Positions 51,435-62,218 of a DNA stretch of 64,000 nt are shown here, piece after piece (position 1 is the stretch's first letter; the number at the start of each line of letters is the position of its first letter). Location: positions 124,001-188,000 of the forward strand of contig NZ_QRAP01000004.1 of assembly GCF_003363015.1 (NCBI RefSeq), read 5' to 3'. This stretch comes from Enterobacillus tribolii (GTDB lineage: Bacteria > Pseudomonadota > Gammaproteobacteria > Enterobacterales > Enterobacteriaceae). Under the pieces are notes generated by a model, which worked only from the letters and a program-made list of their open reading frames with translations, made no database searches and was not told the DNA's origin. A program made the position numbers and the translations under genes.

Positions 51435-53720
51435 ATGTCGAGCCGTATTATCGCCCATACTCCTCTTGAAAAAGGTGTCCTGTTATTCCGTGCATTGTCA
51501 GGCGTTGAATCCCTGTCAGCACCGTTCGACTTTACCGTTGAGCTATTAAGCGAAAGTGATCGCGTCCCGCCTAAGAGTTTATTAGGGCAGTCGCTGACGC
51601 TTGAAATTCCACTCCCGTCGCAAGCCCCCCGCTTCCTTAACGGAAAAATAACCGCGGTGGCCGTCGGCAATGAGGAACGTGACGGTACACGCTATACCTC
51701 CTATAACGTGCATCTTCAGTCTGATTTATGGCCGCTGACGCAGGACAAAAACTTCCGTATTTTTCAGGAGCAGTCCGTACCGCAAATCATTAAAACCCTG
51801 CTTGGCGAATACAATATCGGATTTGACGACCGCTTAACCAGCAACTATCGCCTGTGGGAATACTGTGTACAATATAATGAAAGCACCTTCAACTTCATCA
51901 GCCGGCTCATGGAGCTGGAAGGGATCTATTACTACTTCAGCCATGACCGGGACAAACATACCCTGATCCTTGCCGATGCGCCCCAGCTTCACTCGGCTTT
52001 CAGCGGCTATGAAACCATTCCTTATATTCAGACGCCCGGCGGCGGCGTCGGCGACAGTGAAGGCATCAGCCAATGGACGCTGGCCGAGCAGGCCACGCCC
52101 GGCATTTACAGCCTGAGCGACTACGATTTCCGCAAGCCTAACGCCTGGCTGTTCCAGGCCCGGCAAAATCCGGTTTCCCCCTCACCGGGGCAGATCGACG
52201 TCTATGAGTGGCCGGGACGCTACACCGAACATCAGCAGGGCGAGTTCTATGCCCGCGTTCGTCAGGAAGCCTGGAAAGCCGAACATCAGCAAATTGAAGC
52301 ACATGCGACCACATTTGGCGTTGTGCCCGGACATACCTTCACGCTGAGCAAAGCGCCCTATGCCGCTGATAACGGCGACTACCTGATCATCAGCGCACGC
52401 TACCTCTTGCGCGAAAATGGCTATACCAGCGGCGACAGCGGGGAAATTGAACAAAATATAGACTTCACCGTCATTCCTGCCGACACCCCCTGGCATCCCA
52501 GGCAGTATGCGGAGTGGCCGAAAACCCACGGCCCGCAGACGGCCCGGGTGGTCGGGCCGGCCGGTGAGTCCATCTGGACCGACAAATACGGCCGGATCAA
52601 AGTGAAGTTTCACTGGGATCGCTTTGGCCCCGATGATGCGGGAAGTTCCTGCTGGGTGCGCGTTTCCAGCGCCTGGGCGGGGCAAGGCTACGGCGGCGTC
52701 CAGATACCGCGCGTTGGCGACGAAGTGGTTGTGGACTTCATCAACGGCGATCCGGATCGCCCCATCGTTATCGGCCGCGTCTATAACGACGCCTGCATGC
52801 CCCCGTGGTCACTGCCGGCCGGGGCAACGCAAATGGGCTTCCTCAGCCGCACCAAAGACGGCGACAGCAGCACCGGCAACGCCCTGCGCTTTGAAGATAA
52901 AGCCGGGGCGGAGCAAATGTGGCTCAACGCGCACCGCAACATGGACACCAACGTCAACAACGACGCGACCGCCACCATCGGCAATAATCTGAGCACCTCG
53001 GTAGCGGGTCAGGAAGACCACAGCGTAACCGGCGATCGCAACCACGCGGTACAGGGTAACGAAGCTATTTCCGTCCAGGGAGATGAAACGGTTTCTATTC
53101 AGGGCAACGAAACCACTGACATTAAAGGTAACCGCACGCGGGCCGTAACCGGCAACGAAGAATGCAGCGTCGACGGAAACCGCACCGCAACAGTCAAGGG
53201 CGACGAAACCCGCGAAGTCACCGGCAAATGCACAGAAACCATCACCGGAATTCACACCTTTACGGCCCAAAGTAATCAGGAAATCACCGTTGACGGAACA
53301 CAGACAATGACCGTCAACGACAACCGCAGCTGCACCGTAAATGCCGACGAAACGCAGCACATTACGGGGCAACAAACGGTCACGATCGGTAACGCCCAGG
53401 AAACCACTATCACCACTACACGCAAGCTGAACGTCTTAGGGCCCGTCACCCGTACGTTTATGGCCGGTGAAACCACCAGCGTCATCGGCATGCAGCAGTC
53501 TACCGTCGTGGGCGGACGTATTGCCGGCGTGATCGGCGCGGATCTCAGATCGGCCATATGCATTACCGATGCCGCGATGACGAAACACACCCTGATGGTC
53601 GGCGGCAGTGGTATTGAGATCACTCCCGGTAAAATCGAAATATCGGCCGGTGGCTCCACCGTTGTTATCGATGGCAGCGGAGTCACCCTCAACGGCAGCA
53701 AAATCGATCTGAATGCATAA
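51435..53720 (+). CDS. vgrG: Type VI secretion spike protein VgrG
   Basis: A 761-residue VgrG that forms the trimeric tip of the type VI tube. Residues about 1-380 are the gp27-like hub. A gp5-like OB domain follows (TARVVGPAGESIWTDKYGRIKVKFHWDR is partly in this block), then the typical VRVSSAWAGQGYGG and VIGRVYN segments. Residues about 485-670 are a beta-helical needle with regular short repeats of the type V-x-GN-x-x. The C-terminus (VVIDGSGVTLNGSKIDLNA) has no fused effector. No other T6SS structural gene is in the window, so it relies on an apparatus encoded elsewhere. AAGGAAG precedes the ATG by about 8 nt. Confidence 0.96.
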   Translation: MSSRIIAHTPLEKGVLLFRALSGVESLSAPFDFTVELLSESDRVPPKSLLGQSLTLEIPLPSQAPRFLNGKITAVAVGNEERDGTRYTSYNVHLQSDLWPLTQDKNFRIFQEQSVPQIIKTLLGEYNIGFDDRLTSNYRLWEYCVQYNESTFNFISRLMELEGIYYYFSHDRDKHTLILADAPQLHSAFSGYETIPYIQTPGGGVGDSEGISQWTLAEQATPGIYSLSDYDFRKPNAWLFQARQNPVSPSPGQIDVYEWPGRYTEHQQGEFYARVRQEAWKAEHQQIEAHATTFGVVPGHTFTLSKAPYAADNGDYLIISARYLLRENGYTSGDSGEIEQNIDFTVIPADTPWHPRQYAEWPKTHGPQTARVVGPAGESIWTDKYGRIKVKFHWDRFGPDDAGSSCWVRVSSAWAGQGYGGVQIPRVGDEVVVDFINGDPDRPIVIGRVYNDACMPPWSLPAGATQMGFLSRTKDGDSSTGNALRFEDKAGAEQMWLNAHRNMDTNVNNDATATIGNNLSTSVAGQEDHSVTGDRNHAVQGNEAISVQGDETVSIQGNETTDIKGNRTRAVTGNEECSVDGNRTATVKGDETREVTGKCTETITGIHTFTAQSNQEITVDGTQTMTVNDNRSCTVNADETQHITGQQTVTIGNAQETTITTTRKLNVLGPVTRTFMAGETTSVIGMQQSTVVGGRIAGVIGADLRSAICITDAAMTKHTLMVGGSGIEITPGKIEISAGGSTVVIDGSGVTLNGSKIDLNA

Positions 53721-53750
53721 TTTCTGAATGCAGAATTATTGAGGAATAGC

Positions 53751-55346
53751 GTGAATACAGGAAGTATCAAAACGCCCGTGGAGCATCAGGTCGAATGGCT
53801 GGCCCAGGCCTGGCTTTCCACTCTGCAAAATCCGCAGATGCGCCTGCTGACGATCCGCAGCCGCGATGATGCGCGGGCGGTGGCGCAAACATTTCTCGCC
53901 CTGCAGGAACAACAGCCGGGAGAACACGGCATTCCCGACCTTTTTGTCACTTTCACCTGCCCTTTTACCACAGGTTACGACTACAGCCAGAGTCTGGTTG
54001 ATGCGCTGATCGGAAAATATCAGAACAGCGACGCCGTGGCGTCGTACTGGGAAGCGGAAAAACGCCCCGTAACGCAGGGGGCGGAAACCCTGTCCTGCTT
54101 TCAGCATTTTGCATCGCATCACCGCGCCAACTTTCGCTATCTGGCCGTGATGCTCTCCCCCGAATCCGTCAGCGATAGACAGCTATTCACCCGCTGGATC
54201 GGCGACATTGCCAGCACTGTTCCGGACAACATTCGTCTGGTTTTCTGCGACACCGACGTTCAGCCGGAGTGGCAGTTTTTGCTGGACAAACATGCAGCTC
54301 ACGCCGGGCTTATCACGCTGCCCACCGATGGGCTGCAACTGATGCGCGAAACTTATTACCAACAGGCTGCGGGAGAACGCGACGCGGATGCCGGCCGTTA
54401 CCGCTCCCTGTTGCTTGACTGCTTCATTCTTCTGGAAAAGGGAACGCCCGCCCAGCTCACTCAGCGGGCGGAACAGGCACTGAGCCTCGCCGGCAAAAAG
54501 GGATGGCATGCGCAAAGCGCTATCGTCCACAACATGATCGCCGGTGGTCATCTGAAGGCCGGCGATGCGCCCAAAGCCATTGCGGCTTATCAGGAAGCCC
54601 GCCGGTGCGCACAGGCGATTCCACAAGCGGACCAGCGCCTGCAACACCTGATGCAGGCCGATTTCTCTCTTGGTGGCGCTCACTACTCGGTCAACGCATA
54701 CCAACAGGCCGCACGGGCCTACACGGATGCGGCAAACTGGGCGCAACAGGCCGGAAATGTTTATTACGCCATTGACGGCCACCGGATGGCAGGGCACTGC
54801 CACCTGCGCCGGCATCATCCGGATGACGCCTCGGCGGCGTTCGCCCGGGCAATGCAGTTGGGTAAGTCATTGCCGGCTGGGCAACGCCTGGCGACGACGC
54901 TGCCGTTCGTTTTCCAGGAATTACTCCGCCTGCACGACGCCCCACGCACCGATGCGCTGAGCCAATGCGCAGAGAAACATAAACAGCAGGACTGCAACCT
55001 GCTTACTGCGGCTGACGAACGGGTAAAACATCTGCCTGCCCCCATCAGCGCAGATGACATTGATGCGGTGAACAAGCAACTGCACAACGGGCAAATCGCG
55101 CTTTTCAATCAAACCCGCCAGCATCGCGAGCAGTTAATCCTGAAAGGCAATACGGACTTCAAGAATACCGTCGCTATGGCGCGGCAGTATCTGCACGAAG
55201 GCTGGAACGGCTTGCCGGATATTCCCCACCCGCTTGACGCCCCATACCGCACCTGGACCGCGATGCCCAACTACCTGGCTCAGCCGGAAAATAATATGGC
55301 AGATTCCTTTATTTCTCAGCATCACAAGGATGGTTCTTTATCATGA
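53751..55346 (+). CDS. Putative T6SS adaptor/chaperone with TPR-like repeats
   Basis: A 531-residue cytoplasmic protein between vgrG and rhs. Residues 1 to about 190 resemble an alpha/beta domain of the STAND or AAA kind, with strands such as MRLLTIRS, LFVTFT and RYLAVML, but no Walker A (GxxxxGK) is present. Residues about 215-395 are helical repeats of TPR type (AIAAYQEARRCAQAI, AARAYTDAANWAQQAGN, DASAAFARAMQLGKSL). The GTG at 53751 follows GAGGAA; a TTG at 53739 lies inside the Shine-Dalgarno. The position suggests it loads the Rhs effector on VgrG, in place of the usual Eag (DUF1795) chaperone. That role is inference. Confidence 0.78.
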   Translation: MNTGSIKTPVEHQVEWLAQAWLSTLQNPQMRLLTIRSRDDARAVAQTFLALQEQQPGEHGIPDLFVTFTCPFTTGYDYSQSLVDALIGKYQNSDAVASYWEAEKRPVTQGAETLSCFQHFASHHRANFRYLAVMLSPESVSDRQLFTRWIGDIASTVPDNIRLVFCDTDVQPEWQFLLDKHAAHAGLITLPTDGLQLMRETYYQQAAGERDADAGRYRSLLLDCFILLEKGTPAQLTQRAEQALSLAGKKGWHAQSAIVHNMIAGGHLKAGDAPKAIAAYQEARRCAQAIPQADQRLQHLMQADFSLGGAHYSVNAYQQAARAYTDAANWAQQAGNVYYAIDGHRMAGHCHLRRHHPDDASAAFARAMQLGKSLPAGQRLATTLPFVFQELLRLHDAPRTDALSQCAEKHKQQDCNLLTAADERVKHLPAPISADDIDAVNKQLHNGQIALFNQTRQHREQLILKGNTDFKNTVAMARQYLHEGWNGLPDIPHPLDAPYRTWTAMPNYLAQPENNMADSFISQHHKDGSLS

Positions 55347-55471
55347 AATCAAAACTCCTGAGCGTAATCACCGTTGCCGTCGTACTGATGCTGTTTGTCT
55401 GGGCCTCCGACGGAGATTTTGCCACTGAGGCGCGTAATTTCATGCGGCAGTTATTGCGCGCCGTCTTCTGA
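55343..55471 (+). CDS. 42-residue membrane microprotein in the T6SS module
   Basis: A short ORF whose ATG overlaps the stop of the TPR-like gene (ATGA), which implies translational coupling. It encodes 42 residues: a basic start MKSKLLS, a hydrophobic helix (about 7-20, VITVAVVLMLFVW) and a tail with ASDGDFATEARNFMRQLLR. The stop lies 10 nt before the rhs ATG and the intervening GAGGTG can serve as the rhs ribosome binding site. The tight packing between adaptor and effector genes argues that it is real; function unknown. Confidence 0.65.
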   Translation: MKSKLLSVITVAVVLMLFVWASDGDFATEARNFMRQLLRAVF

Positions 55472-55481
55472 GGTGTGAGAT

Positions 55482-58400
55482 ATGGCCCACTCCAGCTCGC
55501 ACTTTGATCCCCAGCTCGGCATCGATCTGCACTTTTACCTGACGCCTCCGGCCACGCCGATACCAACGCCGCATATCGGGCTGGTGTTTGATCCTATGGA
55601 ATATGTTCCCATTTTAGGTTCAAACGTTCACATCAACGGCCGTAAACGCGCCACTGCCGGTACCGGCGGTTATTGCGTCCATATTCCGGTTGCCGGCGTG
55701 TTTACCCCGCCGCTGTCGATCGTGATGGGGCCGCAGAAAGATGACGACATATTTATGGGCAGCCGGACGGTGTCGGCCGGCGGTGAACCGTTCTCACGCA
55801 TTGGGGTTCCCACCCTGAGCTGCAATTTCATCGGGTTGTTCCCTCCGCCGCGCGCTAAAAAACCGGAAGCTCCCGGCGGATCGCCGGTAATGCCGCTGAC
55901 TATCAACATGGCCATTCCCAATGCGGTGAACGTCGGCGGCCCGCTGACCGTTAACCTGATGGCGCTGGCGATGAGGACTGCGTTTTGGGGATTCTCGCAC
56001 TTTAAGCAGTCCAGCCTTTACAGCAAGGCGATGGACAAGTTCAAGAGCCTGCGCCAAAAGCTGTTTGGTGGTATGCCTGAAGGTTTCCTCAAGTGTAAGA
56101 TCCTGCGGGCAGAACCTGTAGATATCCGCGATGGCAGCGTGGTGGTCGAACACCTGGACTTTTCACTACCAGGCCGTTTTCCACTGACATGGGCACGGCA
56201 TTATCGTTCATCGAATGATGATAACGGCGGCATATGCGGCCATCGCTGGAAAACGCTGGCGGATGCTGAACTTCTCTGCCTTCATGCAGAAGATATCGGC
56301 TGGCTCAATCTGCCAGACGGGCTTTACGCAATTGCCGAGCTGCCGAAACAGCCCGGGGAAGCATATGCCCGGCCGCTTTTCCCCGCCGGCGGCCGTATCT
56401 GGCGTGAAGAAAAAACACGGGACGAACAATACTGGATCGTCGAAGAAGATGGGGGAACCCGCTATCACTTCGCGATTCCCGTTTCCTCCCATAAACAGGA
56501 TACCCCCCAACCGCTGCCAATCAGCGCCGTAGGAGACCGGCATGGCAACTGCTGGTCATTTGTCCGCCATCAGGGAGCGCTGACGCGGTTGTGCGAGCTG
56601 ACGCATCTCGGCCCGACGGGCAGAGAGATCCTCTGTACTTTGGAGGATCAGCGCATAGTTGCCATGACGTTGTATGATACGCACCAGGAACGTCAATATC
56701 CGCTGACCCGCTACCAGTATAACGGCGGCTGCCTGAGCGCCGAGATCGACGCCCAGGGCAATGCCCGCAGCTACCGTTATGATCAGGGATACATGACGTC
56801 ACACAGCGATCGCCTCGGGCTTACTTTTTACTATGAGTATGATGAGCGCTGGCGGGTGATCCACGCCTGGGGAGACAACGGTCTTTATGACTACCGGTTT
56901 ACCTGGTGCGATCTGCTTGATGAGGTGGAAATCGTTGATTCCCTGGGGTACCACAGCGTCGTCAAATTCAACACGCTGGGGCTGCCCATCTGCGAAACCG
57001 ATCACGAAGGCGGCACAACGACCTTTGTCTATGACGACAACGGGATGACCCGTCAGGTGATACTGCCTTCGGGCCGGCGCTATCAATGGGAATACGATGA
57101 GTTCGGGCGCATTACGGCGGAAATTTCGCCCTCCGGACAGCGCTATAGTTTCAGCTATAGCCTACAGGGATGGCTGCTGCAATCGACCGATGCTACCGGC
57201 AGCACCTGGACACAGACGTTCGATGAAGCCGGTAACCTCGCTACGCAATGCGATCCGACGGGAGTGCAAAAAAGCTTTACCTACGATGCCTTTGGTCAGC
57301 CGATCCAACTCCAGACAGACGGAAATAAAATTCATCATGTGCTTTATGACGCCTATGGTTTTATCCGCGAATACCGTATGGCCGGCATGGCGACAAACCG
57401 TCTGGAAAACAACATCTACGGCAATCCCGTTCACGTCGTTGAAGATAATGGCCGGCAGATTCGCTATGTCTGGGATAACAAGCAACGCTTGGTTGAACAG
57501 CAGAGCAACGACGGTTCCCCGCTGTTACGTATTACCTATGACAAAAACGACAGACCCGTTATTTATCAGGAAGATGGCGGCCGCAAAACGCGCCTGGGTT
57601 ACTCAGGCACGGGAACAATCGCCACCTGCCAAACGCCAGACGGGCATCAGCTCCATTATCACTACGATACCGAAGAGCAGCTTATCGGGGTCAGCAATCA
57701 GCTGGGGCAACGCTGGCAATTAAAACGCAACTATCTGGGCCGACTGGCGGAAGAAACGGATTACTGGGGCCAAACCACATCTTATCATTATGATGCCGAC
57801 GGTAATCTTCTCTGGCGGATCGATCCGCTCGGGCAGATCCTGCGCTATCAGTACGATCCCGATGCCAACCTGACGGCCAAACTGCCTGCCGAAGGTGATA
57901 CGCCGCTGGTAACCTATCGCTATGATGAATGCGGACGTTTAATACAGTGTAATAACCGCCACCGGCAGTTGTCATGGGAATACGATGCCGCAGGCCGCGT
58001 GCTGCTTGAACAGCAGGATCATTACCGCCTGCTTCACCGCTACAACCCGGCAGGCCAGTACATTCGCCGTGAAAGTAACGCCGGACACAGCGTTGACTAT
58101 CAATACAACGCGTTCGGGCAAATCGCCTCCGTTACGCTTAATGATGCCGTGCCAATCCAGCTTCAATATGATGAGCAAGGCCGGCTGGTGCGCCAGCAGT
58201 TGAGCGAGACGTTATTACGCGAATTTGACTATGATCCGGCCCAGCGCCTCACCGCCCAGAAAGTGTTGCAGCAGGAGCAGCCGCTGTTCGCCACGCGTTA
58301 TCACTATGATCAGCACGGCAACCTGACGGATCGCTACGATTCGATTGACGGGCATTCCCGGTTTACCTATGACCCCATTGGTCGCCTGCTGTCGGTAATG

Positions 58401-59627
58401 GAGCCGGACAGTGACATCCGGCGTTTTGTCACGGATGCCGCCGGTAACTGCATGACCAGCACGGTGCAGGCCGTCGATGACACGCCGACCGGTTGGTATC
58501 GCGAAGGAAGATTCGCGCAGTCCCGCTATATCTACGACCGGGCCGGAAACCTGCGCCAGCGACGCGTTCTCACACAACCGGACAGCAAGCAGGACCTGGT
58601 ATGGGATACCGAACACCAACTGGTTGAGGTTCGTCAGAATGGACAGCGTGTCAGCTTTGGCTATGACGGATTAGGGCGCCGGGTATTTAAACAAAGTGCA
58701 CAAGGTGTTCACGTTTTCTTCTGGCAGGGACATGCGCTGAGCGGAGAGATGCGCAGTGAGGCAGAACTTCCTGAAAGCGAATCGGTTTACGACCTGGCGA
58801 CACCTATTTTGCGTAAGCTGCTGCTGGAGCCTTTGCTGACGGAAGTACGGGAGTACGTCTATCATCCCGGAAGTTTTCAGCCTTTTGCCCTGCTGGAGCA
58901 ACGCCAGGGAGAAAAAACGAATTACCTATATGACTGCGATCCGAACGGTGCGCCTATCCGACTGATTGATACGGAGGGAAAGCTGGTTTGGCACCACCGG
59001 ATGGAAGCCTGGGGAAAACCGGGGCCGCAGTTGGTGAATCAGGTAGAGAATCCGCTGCGTTTTCAGGGGCAGTACTATGACAGCGAAACCGGGTTGCATT
59101 ATAATCGGTATCGTTATTATGATCCTGAGTCCGGGACGTATATTAGTCAGGATCCGATAAGATTATCGGGTGGAGTAAACGTTTATGCTTATGTTCTTAA
59201 TCCATTAGGGGAGATTGATCCACTCGGGCTAAGTAGCTGTGAGCTAGGCAAAAGTATGGGTGCCAGGACAGGTGACGGAATGTCTAATCACCATCTTATC
59301 CCAGAAGAGTTAATGAAAGATGACAATTTTAAAACCATGTTTGATCGTCTTAAGAAAATTGGCTGGAATGGTGACGGAGCATCTAATGGAATATTTTTGC
59401 CTGGGTCACAGGATCTTTCCGGGAAGGTAGGACTTCCCGGACACTGGTCTAATCACAATAGATATACCGGGGCAGTAAGAAATAAGTTATCTCAACTCGC
59501 AAGTCAATCCGGCAGCCTGAGCGATCTCCAACTCGCGCTGGGGATTAAAAACATTCAGGATTGGGCCAGAGAAGGACTTGAAAGTGGAAGATTTAATGTT
59601 GACCCTAACACTGGAAGATTAATATGA
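55482..59627 (+). CDS. rhs: PAAR-Rhs type VI effector with C-terminal AHH-type nuclease
   Basis: A 1381-residue polymorphic toxin. Residues 1 to about 145 form a PAAR-like tip that caps VgrG. A DUF6531-like segment with HLDFSLPGRFPLTWARHY starts near 222, then YD/Rhs repeats (about 350-1170) that build the toxin-enclosing shell. The core ends with HYNRYRYYDPESGTYISQDP and DPLGL (to residue 1250). The variable tip (1251-1381, from nt 59232) has NHHLIP, NGIFLPG and HWSNHNRYTGAVRNKL, the pattern of the AHH/HNH nuclease superfamily. Composition shifts to AT-rich at the tip. An immunity candidate overlaps its end. Confidence 0.93.
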   Translation: MAHSSSHFDPQLGIDLHFYLTPPATPIPTPHIGLVFDPMEYVPILGSNVHINGRKRATAGTGGYCVHIPVAGVFTPPLSIVMGPQKDDDIFMGSRTVSAGGEPFSRIGVPTLSCNFIGLFPPPRAKKPEAPGGSPVMPLTINMAIPNAVNVGGPLTVNLMALAMRTAFWGFSHFKQSSLYSKAMDKFKSLRQKLFGGMPEGFLKCKILRAEPVDIRDGSVVVEHLDFSLPGRFPLTWARHYRSSNDDNGGICGHRWKTLADAELLCLHAEDIGWLNLPDGLYAIAELPKQPGEAYARPLFPAGGRIWREEKTRDEQYWIVEEDGGTRYHFAIPVSSHKQDTPQPLPISAVGDRHGNCWSFVRHQGALTRLCELTHLGPTGREILCTLEDQRIVAMTLYDTHQERQYPLTRYQYNGGCLSAEIDAQGNARSYRYDQGYMTSHSDRLGLTFYYEYDERWRVIHAWGDNGLYDYRFTWCDLLDEVEIVDSLGYHSVVKFNTLGLPICETDHEGGTTTFVYDDNGMTRQVILPSGRRYQWEYDEFGRITAEISPSGQRYSFSYSLQGWLLQSTDATGSTWTQTFDEAGNLATQCDPTGVQKSFTYDAFGQPIQLQTDGNKIHHVLYDAYGFIREYRMAGMATNRLENNIYGNPVHVVEDNGRQIRYVWDNKQRLVEQQSNDGSPLLRITYDKNDRPVIYQEDGGRKTRLGYSGTGTIATCQTPDGHQLHYHYDTEEQLIGVSNQLGQRWQLKRNYLGRLAEETDYWGQTTSYHYDADGNLLWRIDPLGQILRYQYDPDANLTAKLPAEGDTPLVTYRYDECGRLIQCNNRHRQLSWEYDAAGRVLLEQQDHYRLLHRYNPAGQYIRRESNAGHSVDYQYNAFGQIASVTLNDAVPIQLQYDEQGRLVRQQLSETLLREFDYDPAQRLTAQKVLQQEQPLFATRYHYDQHGNLTDRYDSIDGHSRFTYDPIGRLLSVMEPDSDIRRFVTDAAGNCMTSTVQAVDDTPTGWYREGRFAQSRYIYDRAGNLRQRRVLTQPDSKQDLVWDTEHQLVEVRQNGQRVSFGYDGLGRRVFKQSAQGVHVFFWQGHALSGEMRSEAELPESESVYDLATPILRKLLLEPLLTEVREYVYHPGSFQPFALLEQRQGEKTNYLYDCDPNGAPIRLIDTEGKLVWHHRMEAWGKPGPQLVNQVENPLRFQGQYYDSETGLHYNRYRYYDPESGTYISQDPIRLSGGVNVYAYVLNPLGEIDPLGLSSCELGKSMGARTGDGMSNHHLIPEELMKDDNFKTMFDRLKKIGWNGDGASNGIFLPGSQDLSGKVGLPGHWSNHNRYTGAVRNKLSQLASQSGSLSDLQLALGIKNIQDWAREGLESGRFNVDPNTGRLI

Positions 59628-60250
59628 ATGAGCCAACAAAGAATTACTATATTATTCAATACTCCCCCGATGATGAAGGGGTACCTCACTTTATGGATAA
59701 AACGTGGACTCCAGCATTACCTGGTTACGATATTTATACAGCTCCACCTCATCAAAATGATTTTGCAAAAAAATACGCTCTAAAAGCAAAATCATATCAA
59801 CTTAATGGTGATTATCTCCTTAACGATAATTTGGTGTCACATGAATTTATAGAACTATGCAATAGTTTGAATGTAAACTTTTTTTATATTCCTACTGATG
59901 TGCAATTGCTAAGAAGTAAAGTCCCATCAAAAGAATATTATTTATTCTTTCTTCTCGACTATTTATCTATATTAGATCAAAATAAATCTATTTTTACTAT
60001 ATCTAAAGACATTAACTCTGGGAAACTTAACACGCCTGAAGATAAAGGGTTAAATAAAACATATTATGACGCCATTGATTTATTCCATATTAAAGACGAT
60101 GTATCAAAACACTTATTCTTTTGTCAAGAAATATCCCAACCAGTATGTTCCCAAGAATTTAAAGTGAAATTTGAGTCTCTTGGATTAAAAGGCATCGAAT
60201 TCATATTAATAGATGATAATTACAAGTATGATGCTTGGGAAGGATGGTAG
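59624..60250 (+). CDS. Putative immunity protein for the Rhs nuclease
   Basis: A 208-residue, AT-rich gene whose ATG overlaps the rhs stop by 4 nt (ATGA). The position directly after a toxin tip is the hallmark of an immunity gene. The protein is soluble, acidic and aromatic-rich, without signal peptide. The C-terminal phrase FESLGLKGIEFILIDD resembles the Imm11 (DUF1629) family; I regard that assignment as tentative. Composition matches the toxin tip and differs from the core rhs, which supports co-transfer. Confidence 0.78.
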   Translation: MNEPTKNYYIIQYSPDDEGVPHFMDKTWTPALPGYDIYTAPPHQNDFAKKYALKAKSYQLNGDYLLNDNLVSHEFIELCNSLNVNFFYIPTDVQLLRSKVPSKEYYLFFLLDYLSILDQNKSIFTISKDINSGKLNTPEDKGLNKTYYDAIDLFHIKDDVSKHLFFCQEISQPVCSQEFKVKFESLGLKGIEFILIDDNYKYDAWEGW

Positions 60251-60342
60251 TTTTATATCTTATCCTATTTATGGGTGAAATTGTCTTCAGTGCCCGCATG
60301 AGTAACACTGATATTAGTTATCCTCTCCCTACATTGACCAGT

Positions 60343-60921
60343 AATTTATTCCCCGCTCACGCGGGGAACACATCGGCATCGCGCAAAATTGTGAATCGGA
60401 CGACGGTTTATCCCCGCTCATGCGGGGAACACCGGCTTAGTGAACACAGCAGCGGCTACTGCGGCGGTTTATCCCCGCTCACGCGGGGAACACGGGTATG
60501 GGGCATCACCGGCGGAAATCCACCATCGGTTTATCCCCGCTCACGCGGGGAACACGTTGAAAATGGAAACGTCGTCCGATTCATAATCGGTTTATCCCCG
60601 CTCACGCGGGGAACACTATGACCAATCAACAGCATTTAATAAACTAGCCGGTTTATCCCCGCTCACGCGGGGAACACATTATCAGGCACTTGCTAATCGT
60701 GTCGGTGTGCGGTTTATCCCCGCTCACGCGGGGAACACTAGCGCGCCACTTTAAAAGTTTCGTTTAATTGCGGTTTATCCCCGCTCACGCGGGGAACACT
60801 ATCGCCGGCCACTTTTCAGTCGTTTTCGCCACGGTTTATCCCCGCTCACGCGGGGAACACACACGCGAAGGGATCGTGATGGTCCACACCCGCGGTTTAT
60901 CCCCGCTCACGCGGGGAACAC
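60343..60921 (-). CRISPR. CRISPR array 2 (type I-E, 10 repeats, 9 spacers)
   Basis: Ten 29-nt repeats, the same consensus as array 1. Eight spacers are 32 nt and one (60494-60526) is 33 nt. The leftmost repeat (60343-60371) is degenerate in its first part; the second (60404-60432) has one substitution (CATGC for CACGC). Hence the trailer is at the left and the leader at the right, next to cas2. Transcription is on the minus strand, co-directional with the cas operon. The array starts 92 nt after the immunity gene. Confidence 0.97.
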
Positions 60922-60929
60922 TCTAAATC

Positions 60930-60942
60930 TACCCATTTGATT
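60930..60942 (-). promoter_or_regulatory. Leader-proximal IHF-like site of array 2
   Basis: Minus-strand AATCAAATGGGTA matches the IHF consensus WATCAANNNNTTR with one mismatch. It begins 9 nt from the first repeat, the position where IHF bends the leader in E. coli type I-E adaptation. Array 1 has no equivalent. Confidence 0.45.
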
Positions 60943-61001
60943 TTAAACAGGTTTAACCCTCTACAAAAATCCACCAAAAATCCCACGTTATTAAAGAACG
61001 C

Positions 61002-62217
<1,216 letters not shown>

Positions 62218-62218
<1 letters not shown>

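Noticed and set aside
60235-60621. Open frame of 128 codons after the immunity gene
   Set aside because: It reads through CRISPR array 2 and overlaps the immunity gene end; it is a repeat artefact.
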